DNA of 64,000 nt from Schistosoma haematobium (GCF_000699445.3 NC_067197.1:7198152-7262151); one strand, 5' to 3'. Numbered from the stretch's first letter, positions 1 to 11,680 are shown. Notes: a model not told the origin generated them from the letters alone. Translations and numbers: made by a program.

Positions 1-29
1 ATGTAAACTGTAAGTCATTCTATAAAACA

Positions 30-37
<8 letters not shown>

Positions 38-90
<53 letters not shown>
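38..90. repeat. (AT)n microsatellite
   Basis: An almost uninterrupted AT dinucleotide run of about 50 bp, followed by AT-rich DNA with no gene up to about 420. Confidence 0.9.
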
Positions 91-93
<3 letters not shown>

Positions 94-420
94 AACTATA
101 GTTTAGTAAAATTAATTATAGTTGTACTACTCATACTACTCATACTAATACTACTGATAGTAGGATTATTTTTTTATAAAAAAACAAGAATTTTATGTCT
201 AACAAAGGGATAATTATAAAAAACTAATATAAAGTTGAATTAATAACACATAAATTTCTTTTGAGTATTCTTGTTTTGTTTTATTTTTTCTTACCGACAT
301 TTATCTATGTAAATTTATGTATTTTTGTTCATCATTGAACATTTCTATCATGAATATAGTGTGATAATAAATTGTAAATTTAGGTAAAATATGTTGTAAT
401 CGTTGGATTTATGAGTTGAT

Positions 421-562
421 GTAAGTTAGGCTACTATGGAAGATCTAGAAGCACTGGACAACTGTTTCGTTCTAATATGGAACTCCTCATTAGTGGGGAT
501 ACATGATCACAAACTAAAAGGTCTTGGACCCAAGACCTTCGGTTTTGCACCTGTAAACCACT
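421..562 (-). mobile_element. SINE-B fragment with decayed hammerhead
   Basis: Minus-strand copy of the tRNA-derived repeat called SINE-B here (reference copy at 6150-6334). On the minus strand it holds ATGAGGA where the hammerhead core needs CTGAGGA, then a GTTC/GAAC stem II, GAAA and a GTC-CAGTGC cleavage context. The changed C3 should inactivate the ribozyme. It ends at the start of the tRNA-like head, and a plus-strand copy follows directly, giving a head-to-head arrangement. Confidence 0.65.
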
Positions 563-962
563 GAGGCAGCATTCAACAGACGGATTTCCTGGAGTTTTGG
601 TGAGAAACTGTGGCCAGTGGTGTTCAATCTCTGTCGAGTGTGAGGCAGTTATTCACTGAAGAAAATGGATGAAGGGTTGAGCAAAATCATGGATTGATTA
701 AAGTTAAACATAAACACAGTTGGATGCCGCCACGATGGTCTAGATAGAGGTTGATTGTTCAGACGCAATAGCGAAGGTGTTGGATTCGAGTCGCTTTGGT
801 GTGGGATCGTGGATGGCCACTAATGCGGAGTTCCATACTAGAACGAGACAGCCGTCCAGTGCTTCTAGGTTTTCAATGGTGGTTTAAGCTTAGATAAACT
901 TATGAATTCGACTATTCTAATTGCTACGATCTCCACAAACCCCTATTCTGATAATAAATAGA
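563..962 (+). mobile_element. SINE-B copy (spacer, tRNA-like head, decayed hammerhead, tail)
   Basis: About 150 bp of spacer (also seen at 17450-17580) leads to a tRNA-like head at about 716 with a decayed B box, a decayed hammerhead at 820-860 (GAGA instead of GAAA), and the family tail ending near 960. Stem II is GTTC/GAAC, as in the neighbouring inverted copy. The boundaries come from comparing copies inside this window. Confidence 0.65.
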
Positions 963-977
963 CACTTTTGTTGGTGG

Positions 978-1001
978 AATTAGTAATAATAATAATAATT
1001 G
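978..1001. repeat. (TAA)n microsatellite
   Basis: Short TAA/AAT trinucleotide run just after the SINE tail. Confidence 0.7.
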
Positions 1002-1206
1002 AGGGAAGAAAGAATTCTTTCTTGCTTTTTTTTAAAGTAATTAAATCATTTATTTACTTTGAACATCAAGAACATCGCTTCAGGTGAAAGTAATAATTTA
1101 TATTAAATTAGTTTATAATATTAATCTAGAAGAAGGGAGAATGTCATCATGAAGAGGAATAAGTGTTTTCTCTTATGAAAGATATTGATAATAAAATATC
1201 TGATCT

Positions 1207-1490
1207 AATTCACTTGGTATTAATTGCTTGTATCTTCCTGTTGTTTTTTAAGACTGCAATTGATCGGTCTCTTATTGGCATATGTGCGTCTTGCGCGGAC
1301 TGCCTCAATACTGTCTTAAGTCACAACCTTTTATAAGCAAAGATGGATAGTGGCTAGCAGGGAAATCTAGGATGCACGTTTCATCCTATTTGGGACTCGT
1401 CATCTGGATGTACCTGCATCTCAGAGTTGATGTTCACTCTGGGACTGGAACACAGTACCTTTTGCTTCAAACTCAATCGTGTTATTCAAT
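1207..1490 (-). mobile_element. Smα-like SINE, minus copy
   Basis: Minus-strand tRNA-derived SINE. It has a decayed tRNA-like head near 1440-1490, a hammerhead region at 1345-1400, and a tail at 1207-1290 that matches the tail of the plus copy beside it. The core reads ATGACGA instead of CTGACGA; C3 pairs with G8 in the active site, so this ribozyme is probably dead. Resemblance to schistosome Smα, which carries a hammerhead with the same stem II sequence, is from memory. Confidence 0.65.
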
Positions 1491-1905
1491 AAGAGACTGA
1501 TCAATCGCGGTCCTAAACATCAATGAGAAGACTCAAGTAAACAATACCAAGTGAATTTAAACTTCACCCGATTGCACAAGCAAGTGTCTATCAGGACTCA
1601 TTAGCTAAGTGGATAATGTGATGGTGTTTGAAACGAGTGGTGCTCGGTTCGATTATCAGAGTGAACATCAATTCTGAGATGCAGGCACATTCAGCTGACG
1701 AGTCCCAAAGAGGACGAAACACTCGTCCTGGATTCCACTGCTAGCTACTATCCATCTTTGCTTATAGTGCTTGTGAATTAAGGCTATATCGAGACAATCC
1801 TCACAGGATGCACATATGCCAACATCAGACTGATCAATTGCAGTCCTAAACATCAATGGGAAAATTCAAGTAAACAATACTAAGTGAATTTACGTTTAAA
1901 CGTAT
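1490..1905 (+). mobile_element. Smα-like SINE, plus copy, one unit plus repeated tail
   Basis: The order is tail segment (1495-1556), Pol III A box (TAGCTAAGTGG near 1602), B box (GGTTCGATTAT near 1648), hammerhead (1689-1733), then the tail segment again (1828-1900). The tail repeats are offset by about 333 bp, so the copy spans more than one unit. That is expected if the template was a partly processed tandem transcript. The copy lies head-to-head with the minus copy at 1207-1490. Confidence 0.7.
1689..1733 (+). ncRNA. Type I hammerhead ribozyme with complete core
   Basis: All catalytic positions are present: CTGACGA (1695-1701), stem II GTCC/GGAC (1702-1705 with 1712-1715), GAAA (1716-1719), and a two-pair stem III (A1719-T1726, C1720-G1725) with an ACTC loop. 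C1727 is the cleavage-site nucleotide. Stem I pairs ATTCAG (1689-1694) with CTGGAT (1728-1733), including one G-U wobble. Predicted cleavage falls between 1727 and 1728. Hammerheads with very short stem III are known from schistosome SINEs and often work as dimers. Activity is inferred. Confidence 0.8.
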
Positions 1906-3030
1906 TTCCAATCAAAGCTACTTTAATGAATAATTTTTTTTGTTGGAAAACAAAAAAAAGCGACTTTAAAGTTTTCACATTAAGGAAATAAAATTTTTGG
2001 ACTTTAGCCAAATGAACAATATCAGGAAGATGTCATGTTTTTTCTAAGTGAAAGGTAGATTCAATTATGTTTAATCGATTAATTCCAAAACTTACTGACG
2101 TTTTATTCTCTTTGCAGATCATTAACTGATTTACATGGTCAAAGTGACCTGTGATTGATTAATGTGTGTGAAGACAGATATTACCTAGCTACATTATATA
2201 TAGTCGACTATCTTATTTGGTAAGAATTTATTCCTTTAGTAATTCCTTTCTATTGAATACTCTGTATTATGTTGTAGTTAGCCCATTCAACTACTGTGTT
2301 ATCTGCTCACTGTAATTTAGACATTTAATCCATTATGTAATTTTCTGTGTGAGTATGATTGAACACATGTTTGCACATCAATTTCCAATCTATTCTTCTA
2401 TTGGTTGTAACATACAGATAATCAATAATTTATCCACACTTGATTAACACTCAAAAATATATATGGATTTTTAACACTCACACACATACACACTCTTGGT
2501 TTCCTTGTGTGCTTTCTTCCTGTACGCTTGCGGATTTTACCAATCTTTAACAATAAACTATCTTTATAACTGATGTTCAGGCTTTTGAATGATCTCGATT
2601 AAATTCATAATTCTACTAGGAGATTTAGTCTACATTAAATACTCACTTAACGGGATACTATTTATTGGAGTCAGATATAGAGGAAATTAGCCTCTACAAG
2701 CTTAAAGTGAAATTATAATTGATTTGCAACATAAAACAGTTAATTTATCTTACATCTATAGTCAATTATCATGATTGGCATTTTCAGTTATACTTAACTT
2801 GTGATGTAGCACCAAATCTGTTTTATAGCAAACTAAGATGATTAGTTTTGTTCAATGAATTATGAAATCTTTCAACTATTTACTGAGATCGATTTATGAA
2901 TAATTTGAAAAGAGCGTTTATTTCACAAACTCATGTCATCTGATAAAGTGATAAAATTATAAACCATTGAAAAATTAAATTTGTTTGTTTAAATCTTTCC
3001 ACTGATGTTTAGAACTGCAATGTGAAGATC
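1906..3030. other. Intergenic, no gene seen
   Basis: AT-rich sequence with no coding pattern, splice-flanked exon or recognisable repeat. Confidence 0.5.
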
Positions 3031-3265
3031 CAAACAAACAATACCAAATGAATTTAAACTTTACAACATTGTACAAGCAAGTGACTATCAGGACTAAGTA
3101 ACTAAGTGGATAACGCGATGGCGCTTCAACAGGACGGCAATGGGTTCGGGTTCCAGAGTTTACATCCATCTAATAAGTCCAAAATAGGACGAAACGCGCA
3201 TCCTGGATTTCACAGCCAGCCACCAACAACCTTTGCTTGTAATACATTGAAAAATTGTCTTGTCG
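3031..3265 (+). mobile_element. Smα-like SINE, decayed copy
   Basis: Contains the family 5' part, an A box-like TAACTAAGTGG near 3100, a B box-like GGGTTCGGGTTCC near 3144, and a hammerhead region at 3168-3215. The core reads CTAATAA rather than CTGANGA while GAAA is kept, so the ribozyme should be inactive. The small ORF across it is a by-product. Confidence 0.7.
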
Positions 3266-4600
3266 TAGTGATTGATATCTTGACACTTGAGACTTTTATT
3301 TTTCGTAACTAATATTATATTATTAAATTCTGACTGTCTAATATAAAGTTGAGACTAAATTCAAAGAGATTGAGTTCGAAAGTATTCAGGATCATTGGCA
3401 ATAAACTGTTGAGAAATCTCAATGTGGTGGTTCAGTGCTTCCTATCTTTATTGACCCTCAAATTTAGTTCATGATTAAAACTACTTTCAGAATCTCCATT
3501 AAAGTTCATGAAATTCAATGGTTAATCAAATTAACTAATATAAAAATTTGCTTTACGTGAAAATGAATTATCCTTGAACAATGTTTATTATTTTTATATC
3601 ATTCAGAAATGAACTATTCTCACCTATTCACTGAATATGATTATAGATTAACAGAAGCTTCAGGCAGACTATAAGTAGATAAATATGTGGATAGATTGAT
3701 AAAAAATAGATAAAAGAGAGACATTTTTGGCAACTTGCTTAAATTTATGGGCTACCTGTCCCTCCCTACCATCTAGATATTTCAACAAGTTATCGGTTTT
3801 CTTGTTTGTTTTAACACATCATTATGCCTATTAGTCGCATAACCTATTCAGGTGCGTTTGTGAAACGTTTACGACATTTCTCTGTAAAACTTACAAAGGA
3901 GCCCAATCAGAGATATCGTGTTTACTAGTAATATGCATCGAAAAGAATATACATAAATCAGATGTGGATTCTTGAACTGGTCATATCATATACCAGCGAC
4001 CACCCAATGTTTATCGTCAGGATCGATCAAGAAATAAGAAACGGAAACTTGTTGAAATACTTTGTTCCGAAAATTCTATATTGTATCAAGAATATAATAT
4101 TGAATAAAGTCACTAATAATAGTAATAATAATAATGATAAATAGATATGTGAATGTAGACCCAAGTCACAGTAACCAGTTTAAGAAAATATATATTATAT
4201 ATTTTTATTATTAATTTTGTTTGTTTAGTTATAAGTTCACTTCGTTTGAATGTTTGTTTCACCAACCCCTTTTTCTACATAGTTGTCACGCATAAACATA
4301 CACATATATATATTCACTTGTATCTATCCCTCTATATCTGTCTCTTTTTCTGTTACCCACTTTCATCTATAAATTCATTTCTGTTGACTTTTATCTTTAT
4401 ACTGCTTTACATTTCAATGTAAGACAGTTAGAAAGAAAAAAACAACCCTTGAATAAGAGATAGAAGTGAGAATTTTTCTAGTGTAATAATTTATTAGTAG
4501 TATTAGTATTGATGTCACAATAATTACTGTTATTATTCTCAGTAATATATTCATTTGTATATAAATAAGTGTTCAGTTTTGTTTAACTCTTAATTTGGTT
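3266..4600. other. Intergenic, no gene seen
   Basis: No host exon or transposon could be recognised. Short AAT-type runs occur near 4110-4140. Confidence 0.45.
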
Positions 4601-4631
4601 ACTTTGTATGCAAACATACATACATTCATAC

Positions 4632-4655
4632 ACGTGGGTGTGGGTGTGTGTGTGT
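4632..4655. repeat. (GT)n microsatellite
   Basis: GT/GGGT-rich run. Confidence 0.75.
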
Positions 4656-4899
4656 ATGTAGAACGCAGTAAATTACTCAGGGCAAAAATTGAGTCGAATT
4701 ATATCATTAATAATTTGGTAATGATATAAAAATGATCAGTGTTACAATGTTACAAAATCTGTTATTTTTTTTCTCCCATTAACATCAATATATAACACCC
4801 TTAGGTGTTTTTTTTCTTTTAAAAACATAAACCATTGCTAGAAAGGGATACTGAATGATTGTAGTTTGGGAACGTGCATTTGTATATGAGAGAGAGAAT

Positions 4900-4927
4900 G
4901 CGTGTGTGTGTGTGTGTGTGTGTGTGT
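4900..4927. repeat. (GT)n microsatellite
   Basis: Clean GT dinucleotide repeat. The threonine/histidine-rich ORF on the other strand is translated repeat. Confidence 0.9.
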
Positions 4928-5422
4928 AGAGGTTGAATATTGGATATGAATAAGAATAATAACTGAAACAACCAGAAGAAAAAAGAAAAACGTATCGATA
5001 CTAAATAAATTAAAAATATACAACTCCACTAAATCATCTAATCACACTTTTTTAAATTACATTTCATACTACTGACAATCATCAATGATAGTAGTATGTT
5101 TAATGTTAATAGGAAAATAAGATAGTAATATGATTATTTCTTAAAATAATCTACATTTAATTGATAGATTTAATAAGGTAATAGTAAATAGTAGAAGTTT
5201 TAATGTCATATAACAAAAACAAAAAGAAAAGTAATTTATGTTAATGTTATTGTCCACTTCAATATAAACATAACTGATTCCACTTTGTATGATTAGTAGA
5301 ATACATTTTACAAATAAACAAACAAACATACAGAACATTCACGTATTCAATTCATTATTTTGTATTTTTATTGTTTTAACTAATCAACTCATTATAAATG
5401 ATAACGCATAAACATCAAATAG

Positions 5423-5482
5423 AAAAAAGGAAAGAAAGAAAGAAAGAAACGAAAAGAAAAGAAAAGAAGAGAAAAGAAAATT
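5423..5482. repeat. (GAAA)n purine-rich tract
   Basis: A/G-only tract of about 60 bp built from GAAA and AAGA units. Confidence 0.8.
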
Positions 5483-5805
5483 AATGTTTATTTCATTTAA
5501 TGTATATTACATTTGATAAAATGGTAATGGAGAATGGATACAAATAAATAATTTTTTTTTAAAAAATGAGATAGATCTCTAAGTAAATAGAATGAGAGAT
5601 TAGTAAAAGATAGTAGACAAGTGAAATCTAAATTAGAATAAGTGTGACTACATTTATATCCAGGTAGAATAGTAGGAATAAAAAACAAAGAAGAAAACAA
5701 CTGATAATAAACAATTCTAACAAATTAAATTCTAATCAAAAGAATTATGCATAAATAGGCTATCAATCAAAAATATAAGTTGGATACATGTCTATTTGTT
5801 TATTC

Positions 5806-5912
5806 ATGTGTGTGTGGGTGTGTGAGTATGTGGGTGGTGGCGGTGGTTGTGGTGGTGGTGGTGGTGGGTTAATGAAAATATAAGGTGAGAAGTTAATAAT
5901 AATAATAATAAC
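5806..5912. repeat. (GT)n/(GGT)n and (AAT)n tracts
   Basis: Strand-asymmetric G/T tract with GGT and GTGG units at 5806-5870, followed by an AAT run at about 5895-5912. Confidence 0.8.
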
Positions 5913-6109
5913 TACTCTAAAGTAATATTATTAATTTTGTTGATGAGAATGATGATGGATATGATTGTTTTCTGTCAAAAAATTGAATAAGAGATGAGAT
6001 GGAAACGGTTGTTTTATGAGTATTTCTGTCCAAAATTAATCATTGTGGATATTATTTATTTATTTAATTATTATACATTCTAAGAAATGGATAAAATTCT
6101 TTCAGGTAG

Positions 6110-6430
6110 ATAATAATGAAATATTTAAAGTTAGATAATTTTCACAGGTTGAAATCATGAGTTAGTTGAAGCTAGACTACCATTGAAAATCTGGAAGCAC
6201 TGGACGGCCGTTTCGTCCTAGCATGGGACTCCTCAGTAGTGCGCATCCGCGAACCCTCCCCCCACGGGATTCGAACCCAGGACCTACTGGTTTCGCGCGC
6301 GAGCACTTAACTTTTAGACCACTGAGCCGGCATCCAACGTCCAGTGCTTCCAGGTTTTCAATGGTGGTCTAGCTTCAATTGACTCATGATTTCAACCTGT
6401 GAAATTTCCTAAAATCTCCACAAAACTCAT
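6110..6430 (-). mobile_element. SINE-B fold-back copy (reference copy of the family)
   Basis: A minus-strand SINE-B runs from 6334 (head, with a perfect B box GGTTCGAATCC near 6270-6280) through a hammerhead to its tail near 6120. From 6338 the same tail appears on the plus strand, so arms of about 90-100 bp (6118-6205 and 6338-6425) are inverted repeats around the tRNA-like head. The plus-strand arm begins within a few bases of the position equivalent to the ribozyme cleavage site. Confidence 0.75.
6197..6242 (-). ncRNA. Type I hammerhead ribozyme, nearly complete
   Basis: Read on the minus strand: CTGAGGA (6236-6230), stem II GTCC/GGAC (6229-6226 with 6218-6215), GAAA (6214-6211), stem III A-T and C-G around a GGCC loop, and C at 6203 as cleavage-site base. 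Stem I has five pairs outside an A-C mismatch at its core end (6237 with 6202). The family version GCACTG/CAGTGC would pair fully. The core is intact and the mismatch may weaken it. Confidence 0.75.
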
Positions 6431-6489
6431 TTAGATAATTTTGTTAAGAGTTTTATATTATTCTGAAGATGAGTTCATATGACGAAATC

Positions 6490-6960
6490 ACATCTAGTGA
6501 AGTGTACTGTTAAGAGTCGATCTAATCTAGATCTAAACTAGCTGTATGGCTGGTTCGTTCTAGTATGAAAATCCATATCAGTGTATATCTACGATCCTGC
6601 ATTAATAGAGAATCGAAATCAGAACTTTCAGTTTCGTGTGTGAATGCTTAATCTGTAGACTATTGAGCTGGCATCCAGTGGTGCCAATGTTTAACTTCAA
6701 TCGATCTATGATGTTGTACAGTCTTTCATCCATTGTCTAAGATGGATAACTGTCTTACAACCGAGACCAAATATTCTGGATTCGATACCTTTGTATGAGT
6801 TTGTGAATCCACATTGTTAAGGAGTCTTATACCAGGAAAAAACGGCCTTCAAGTGCTTCCAGGTTTTTATTATTGCTCTAGCTTAAATTGACTGGGGAAT
6901 TTAACTGTGAAAATACTACAATCTCCATAAATCCCCATACTGATAAAAAAATATGAATTG
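6490..6960. mobile_element. Old SINE-B pair, minus then plus
   Basis: A strongly decayed minus-strand copy (about 6540-6680, including GAACGAA and a tRNA-head remnant) is followed by a decayed plus-strand copy (about 6750-6950) ending in the family tail. Neither hammerhead core is complete. Confidence 0.5.
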
Positions 6961-8680
6961 GGATTAGTTCAAATAAGTTTACATGTAAAATTGGTTTCAC
7001 TTACTGCAAAGTTAATTTTTTATTGTTTATGAATAATATATCAGAAAGCTATCTCAGGATATTCAGTGGTTTACATCTTGAAGCATATTTACTAGTGTAT
7101 ACATGTACATGATAGCCATGCCACTCCACTGATTGTTTATATTTTCATCTTTAAGTATCAATAAACAATGGTCTTGGAACGAAGTATGTAATAAATATCC
7201 AGATCAATGAAGCTTAGTTGAGAAGATAAAATGAGTGATTGACTAGTAATTTCTAATATGTGATGAAGCATCAGTATCCATTACAAATTGCCTCCACTAG
7301 ACGTTCTAGTGATATGTAGGTAAGGATGATAAAAAACATTCGAATATCCTTGATTACCATAAGTTAGGTCGCACAGGTAAACAAAAAAATTATTGAAAAG
7401 GATATGTATCCTTTCAAGTAAGAAATACAGGTGTTATGTTCATGAACATCATAATGATTTGTTCAAACCACTTTAAATTCAAATACTGATCTCGTCTCTC
7501 AACCTACCACCGGAAATCACATACATACCTAGAAACAAAAACTTATTGACTATTACAATGATTCACCACAAAGCATGAGTAAAGACACAGGACCATGGCA
7601 GTTTTGCAGTAGTATTCTGACCATACAAAAATTCATACTGTACTAATACCGCTTACTAAAAACTGATTGGACTAGGTTAATATCCAACTGTTCATGCCAG
7701 AAAATTACTTTTCCATTTGACTGATTTACAATGTCACCATTCAGTCACTTCAGAGTAGCTTCCAGAATGTCTCATGCGGCAACGATAGTGAAGAAGAATA
7801 AATCCGAGAAACTTCTTAATATATTTGTCGTTATGAACATGAATACAAGGTGATTGTATAACGTCGATCTTCTTGAAATGCTCATGAGTTTCTCAGTCGT
7901 ACGGTCACGATCGAAATATCGAAAAAATCCTTGGTATGAGGAATATGAAATTTGTTGATCACAGGTAATTGTGACAGTGTTTAGGGCCATCTGAAAAGAA
8001 AAAGCATAGATAATGTATCCAAAACCTGAACGGACTTGTTTTCTTCGCCACATAATCTTTCATGATTTTTACGTAATCCTCGCAGTACGACAGAAGCCAA
8101 TAATTCAGATGCAGTGGGTATCAGACTCTAATAACAGTGATTTTTAAATATGAATGTGATAAATGTCTAATATTAATGGGATCAAACAACCTGAGATTCC
8201 TACAGTCTCGCAAATGTTCCTACTAGTTTCCTGATCAGAAAGACTGTTCCATTTACATAAGGAACTAGGATGCGGGAAGCATGATGACGATGCATTGTGA
8301 AAAGTAGGGTGGTAATGATCAGTTAAAATACACAAAGTTTTTTTACAGAGTTACTAGTGACTTAACTCGATATTTTAATAGAATCTAATGAATACACAAA
8401 ATGCTGAACGAAGTTATCAAGTTGAATTACAAGAGACTTTAAATACAAGTGACCCTGATTACAACAATAAATGAAGCTAATTCACTAAAACTAATCCAGT
8501 TTGCTAATTGTCAGAACGCAGCCCAAATGTAATATTTAAATTTTCAGTTGCCATTCAAACAACTCCCATTAATATCTAGACACCTGACATCCACACCCAA
8601 ATCCCTTGCAGATATTACTTTGGTTTCAAAACCGCTTGATCAAGAAGGTAATTTAACATGTACATTCCTTTGTATTGACA
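6961..8680. other. Intergenic, no gene recognised
   Basis: An open frame of 93 codons lies on the minus strand at 7772-8053, but its translation resembles no known family and it lacks splice or promoter context. Nothing else stands out. Confidence 0.4.
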
Positions 8681-8689
8681 TGATGTGTT

Positions 8690-9200
8690 TCTACATTACT
8701 TACTTACTTACACCTGCATAGGCCACCGACCAGCATTCTCCAACCCACTCTGTCCTCCACCTTCCTTTCTGCCTCTATCAAATTGTTGTTTATTCTTCTC
8801 ATGTCAGTCTGTCTCCATTTCTCGGCGTAATGTGTTCTTTGGTTTTCCTCTTTTCGTTTTACGTTGAGGATTTCAAGTGAGGGCTAGCCTTGTGACGAAG
8901 TTAGGTGCTTGCCTCAATGTGTGCCCTATCCACTTACAGCGCTTCTTCCTGATTTCCTCCTCCACTGGGATCTAGTTTGTTATGTCCCACAATAGGTTGT
9001 TGTTGATAGTGTCTGGCCAACGGATCCGAAGTATTTTGCCTTCACATCTGCATCAGATGCACCACGTTCATCAATGATGCTGCCCAGATATGTAAAGGTT
9101 TTTACATCTTTCAGAGCTTCTCCGTCAATTGGTTGGTGTATGCTGTGATGTTTCGGAGAATCTTACTTTTCCCTTTGTGTACATTGAGACCTACTGCCGG
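8690..9200 (-). pseudogene. RTE-like LINE fragment (SR3/Perere-3-like), C-terminal RT end
   Basis: On the minus strand, broken frames read as the C-terminal part of a LINE polyprotein: KTFTYLGSIIDERGASDADV, then after an internal deletion of about 80 codons [27 protein letters not shown], and a DRVGWRMLVGGLC end. Frameshifts and the deletion make it non-functional. The family name is a recalled resemblance. Confidence 0.7.
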
Positions 9201-10130
9201 TCTCAAACCCGGATAAAGGAGGAGGGTTGAGCATGGGGTAAGCGACCCCATCTCGTAAAAAAGTAACTCGCTAAAGAACACTGACCAGAAAAAAATGTGT
9301 TTCTACATAGATTTTCATAATTTCTCAAGAATTCGCCAAAGATTTTCGAATGAAACTTCTATTATATCTAATCTATAAACAACAACATATTTACAGTTCC
9401 TATGGAAAATTAGTTTAAATTGACATATAATATCTTATATTAAATCTCTTTTCTGATTGACCTTTTCAAAAGAATCAAGAGTTATTCACAAAGCTGTTCG
9501 TTTCAATTAACCTTAACTCATACAGTTTAACTAAACTGTTAATCAGAAATTAAGTAAACTATTGAAAAATGTCAAAAACAATTATCTGCTGATCTTCTAT
9601 TTAGTGAATTAGTGAATATTAAGTTTTAATCGCTAAGGAATTTTGTTTTAATATACAACTTTCTGGAAATATGATCAACATATCTACAATTAGTAAGTCA
9701 ATATTTATGGATACTGTTCAGTGATGTGTTTAGTATATGGAGATAGTTAAAGAAAAAAAATTGAAATTGAAATACATCATTCATATTTTTATAATTCCAT
9801 TTGATTTAAATAATTAATGATATTAACTACAAAGTTTTTGCTTAGTAACTAATCTTGACGTTCCAATGAACATGAAGTTTCCGCGTACATAATGTTATAT
9901 CTCAATAAGAATAATGAATGGTAATTCTTCGGATCCATTTATGGACCAATGCTATGAGTATATTTTTATCGTATAATTGTTATGCAACTAAACTGTTCAT
10001 ATTCATGATGCTCTTATTATAAGCTTTAATTTGACCCATAGACTATTATTATACGATTTACCATTCTTGAGTTATATTCTGTCTATTAATTACAGTCTCC
10101 CTCATTCATAGCCACATTTGGCTAATTCTT
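9201..10130. other. Intergenic, no gene seen
   Basis: AT-rich sequence with no recognisable coding or repeat pattern. Confidence 0.45.
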
Positions 10131-10410
10131 GTACAAATGTTGTTTCATACTTTATTGGTACGTTGTGGTCTGTCTGGTTGGTATATAAAGCCAGTGTGTT
10201 TGAAACAAACAATTCATATTGCAGAGGCTGAGATTGGTGTTCTTAACTTAACTGGCTGGGCTAGGCGGAAAACAGGACCAATCAGAACTCTAGACTGCTC
10301 GTACGTGCTTTACGCGTCCTTGGTCCGATCGATAATTCACTGCTTTCTGATTGGCGGTATCGTTGCGTTATCCACTATACAGGGCACACAGGTTCACAAG
10401 TTATAACACA
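10131..10410 (+). other. GC-richer segment with TATA-like site, unassigned
   Basis: About 280 bp noticeably richer in G+C than its flanks, with a TATATAAAG motif near 10181. It is followed at 10420-10500 by a SINE-B tail fragment. It could be part of an LTR or a promoter-containing repeat, but no partner repeat was found in the window. The 89-codon ORF over it has no recognisable domain. Confidence 0.25.
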
Positions 10411-10419
10411 TAACAGAGG

Positions 10420-10500
10420 TTTCCCATGATGGTCTAGTTTCAATTGACTCATAATCTCAACTATTGAAATTACTTCAATCTCCACAAAACCCGTTCTAAT
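10420..10500 (+). mobile_element. SINE-B tail fragment
   Basis: Matches the family tail: a variant of the segment around ATGGTGGTCTAGCTTCAA, through to CTCCACAAAACCC. Head and hammerhead are missing. Confidence 0.6.
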
Positions 10501-10855
10501 ACTTAGAGATTAATTGAATAGTTCACTGTTACACAAAATAAGTTTATAATATAGTTTACAACCTCAAACGAAGTTTTACAATTAAACCATCCAACTTAGA
10601 AAACACAATTCAATTCATTCAATTGAGTTATAAATAAATTTTTACTATCATTAGACCTAATTGAATTGGATATATTTTTGTTTTATATTTATCAGTCATC
10701 ATTATTTCCGATCTGGTATAAACAACACCGACACCAACACCAACACATATGAAGTTTGAAAAGCTCCAATTCCTACAATGTTTTTCTTTCTTTCTTTTTC
10801 TACCGAATAAACCAGATTATTGTAATGAATATTAGTGGAAATGATTTTGTTACAT

Positions 10856-10856
10856 C

Positions 10857-10901
<45 letters not shown>

Positions 10902-10932
10902 GTAATGATAATAGTAATGCTAATAATAATTT
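10856..10932. repeat. (AAT)n microsatellite
   Basis: AAT repeat with AGT and GAT interruptions, about 75 bp. Confidence 0.85.
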
Positions 10933-11582
10933 CAATGTTTCAATTAAATTCACTTGAATGAACTATTGAATATGAATAATCATATAAAATGACAGGTAAC
11001 CATTAACCAACTAATTTCCTTTTATTTTTATATATTAAACTAATAAATAATAATTGAATTCATGAAATGTATATCCATTTTTTTGTGTTTTTTTTTAAAT
11101 ATTTAAGTATAATATTATCAGTTCTTGTGTTGTTGTTGGTGGTGGTGGTAGTAATAGTGGTGGTGGGGTTATTTTTTTATTTTTTCAAAAAAATTGGTTT
11201 AAAAATAGGTAAGGATAATGTATCTTTTAAGTTATGTTGCTACCTATGGTGATAAATTAATCCTAAATGATTATGACTAAACAAATATTAATGAAAATAA
11301 GATTGATATTTAGAGTTGAGAATATGTGAAATGACTGTATATTAATGAGTGACCTGTTAAAACTTATAGGCCATCATTTTTACAAATATGAATTTACTAT
11401 TATTATTATTATTACTAATGTGGTGTGTGCTACTGATGTCGACAGATGTAAGTAGTATATAACAACAATCGGAAGTGAATTGCTTGGAGGGAAAAAGTAA
11501 AGGACATCTAAGAAAAGAGAACAACAATGATTGGTGTAGAAAGCAAAGAAAAACAATGAGGTCTTAGACGATTGATTGACTT

Positions 11583-11680
11583 CTACCTGAAGTTTGTGCT
11601 GGTGATATTGTTCAGAAGAACGATGAAAGCTCCACGACCAAATTATCCAGCTCAGAGAACAAAACTCTATCAAAATCAAA
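11583..11680 (+). repeat. Fold-back repeat arm, single copy
   Basis: Single copy of the arm found as an inverted pair at 14592-14825. The hammerhead-like core here reads CTGGTGA (A6 changed to G), with the same stem II hairpin and GAAA. Likely inactive. Confidence 0.6.

Noticed and set aside
4838..5029. ORF with a His/Thr repeat and hydrophobic start
   Set aside because: The repeat is a translated GT microsatellite and the rest has no coding signature.
7772..8053. 93-codon minus-strand ORF
   Set aside because: No recognisable domain, no splice signals in frame, no similarity to other sequence in the window; such a length is expected by chance here.
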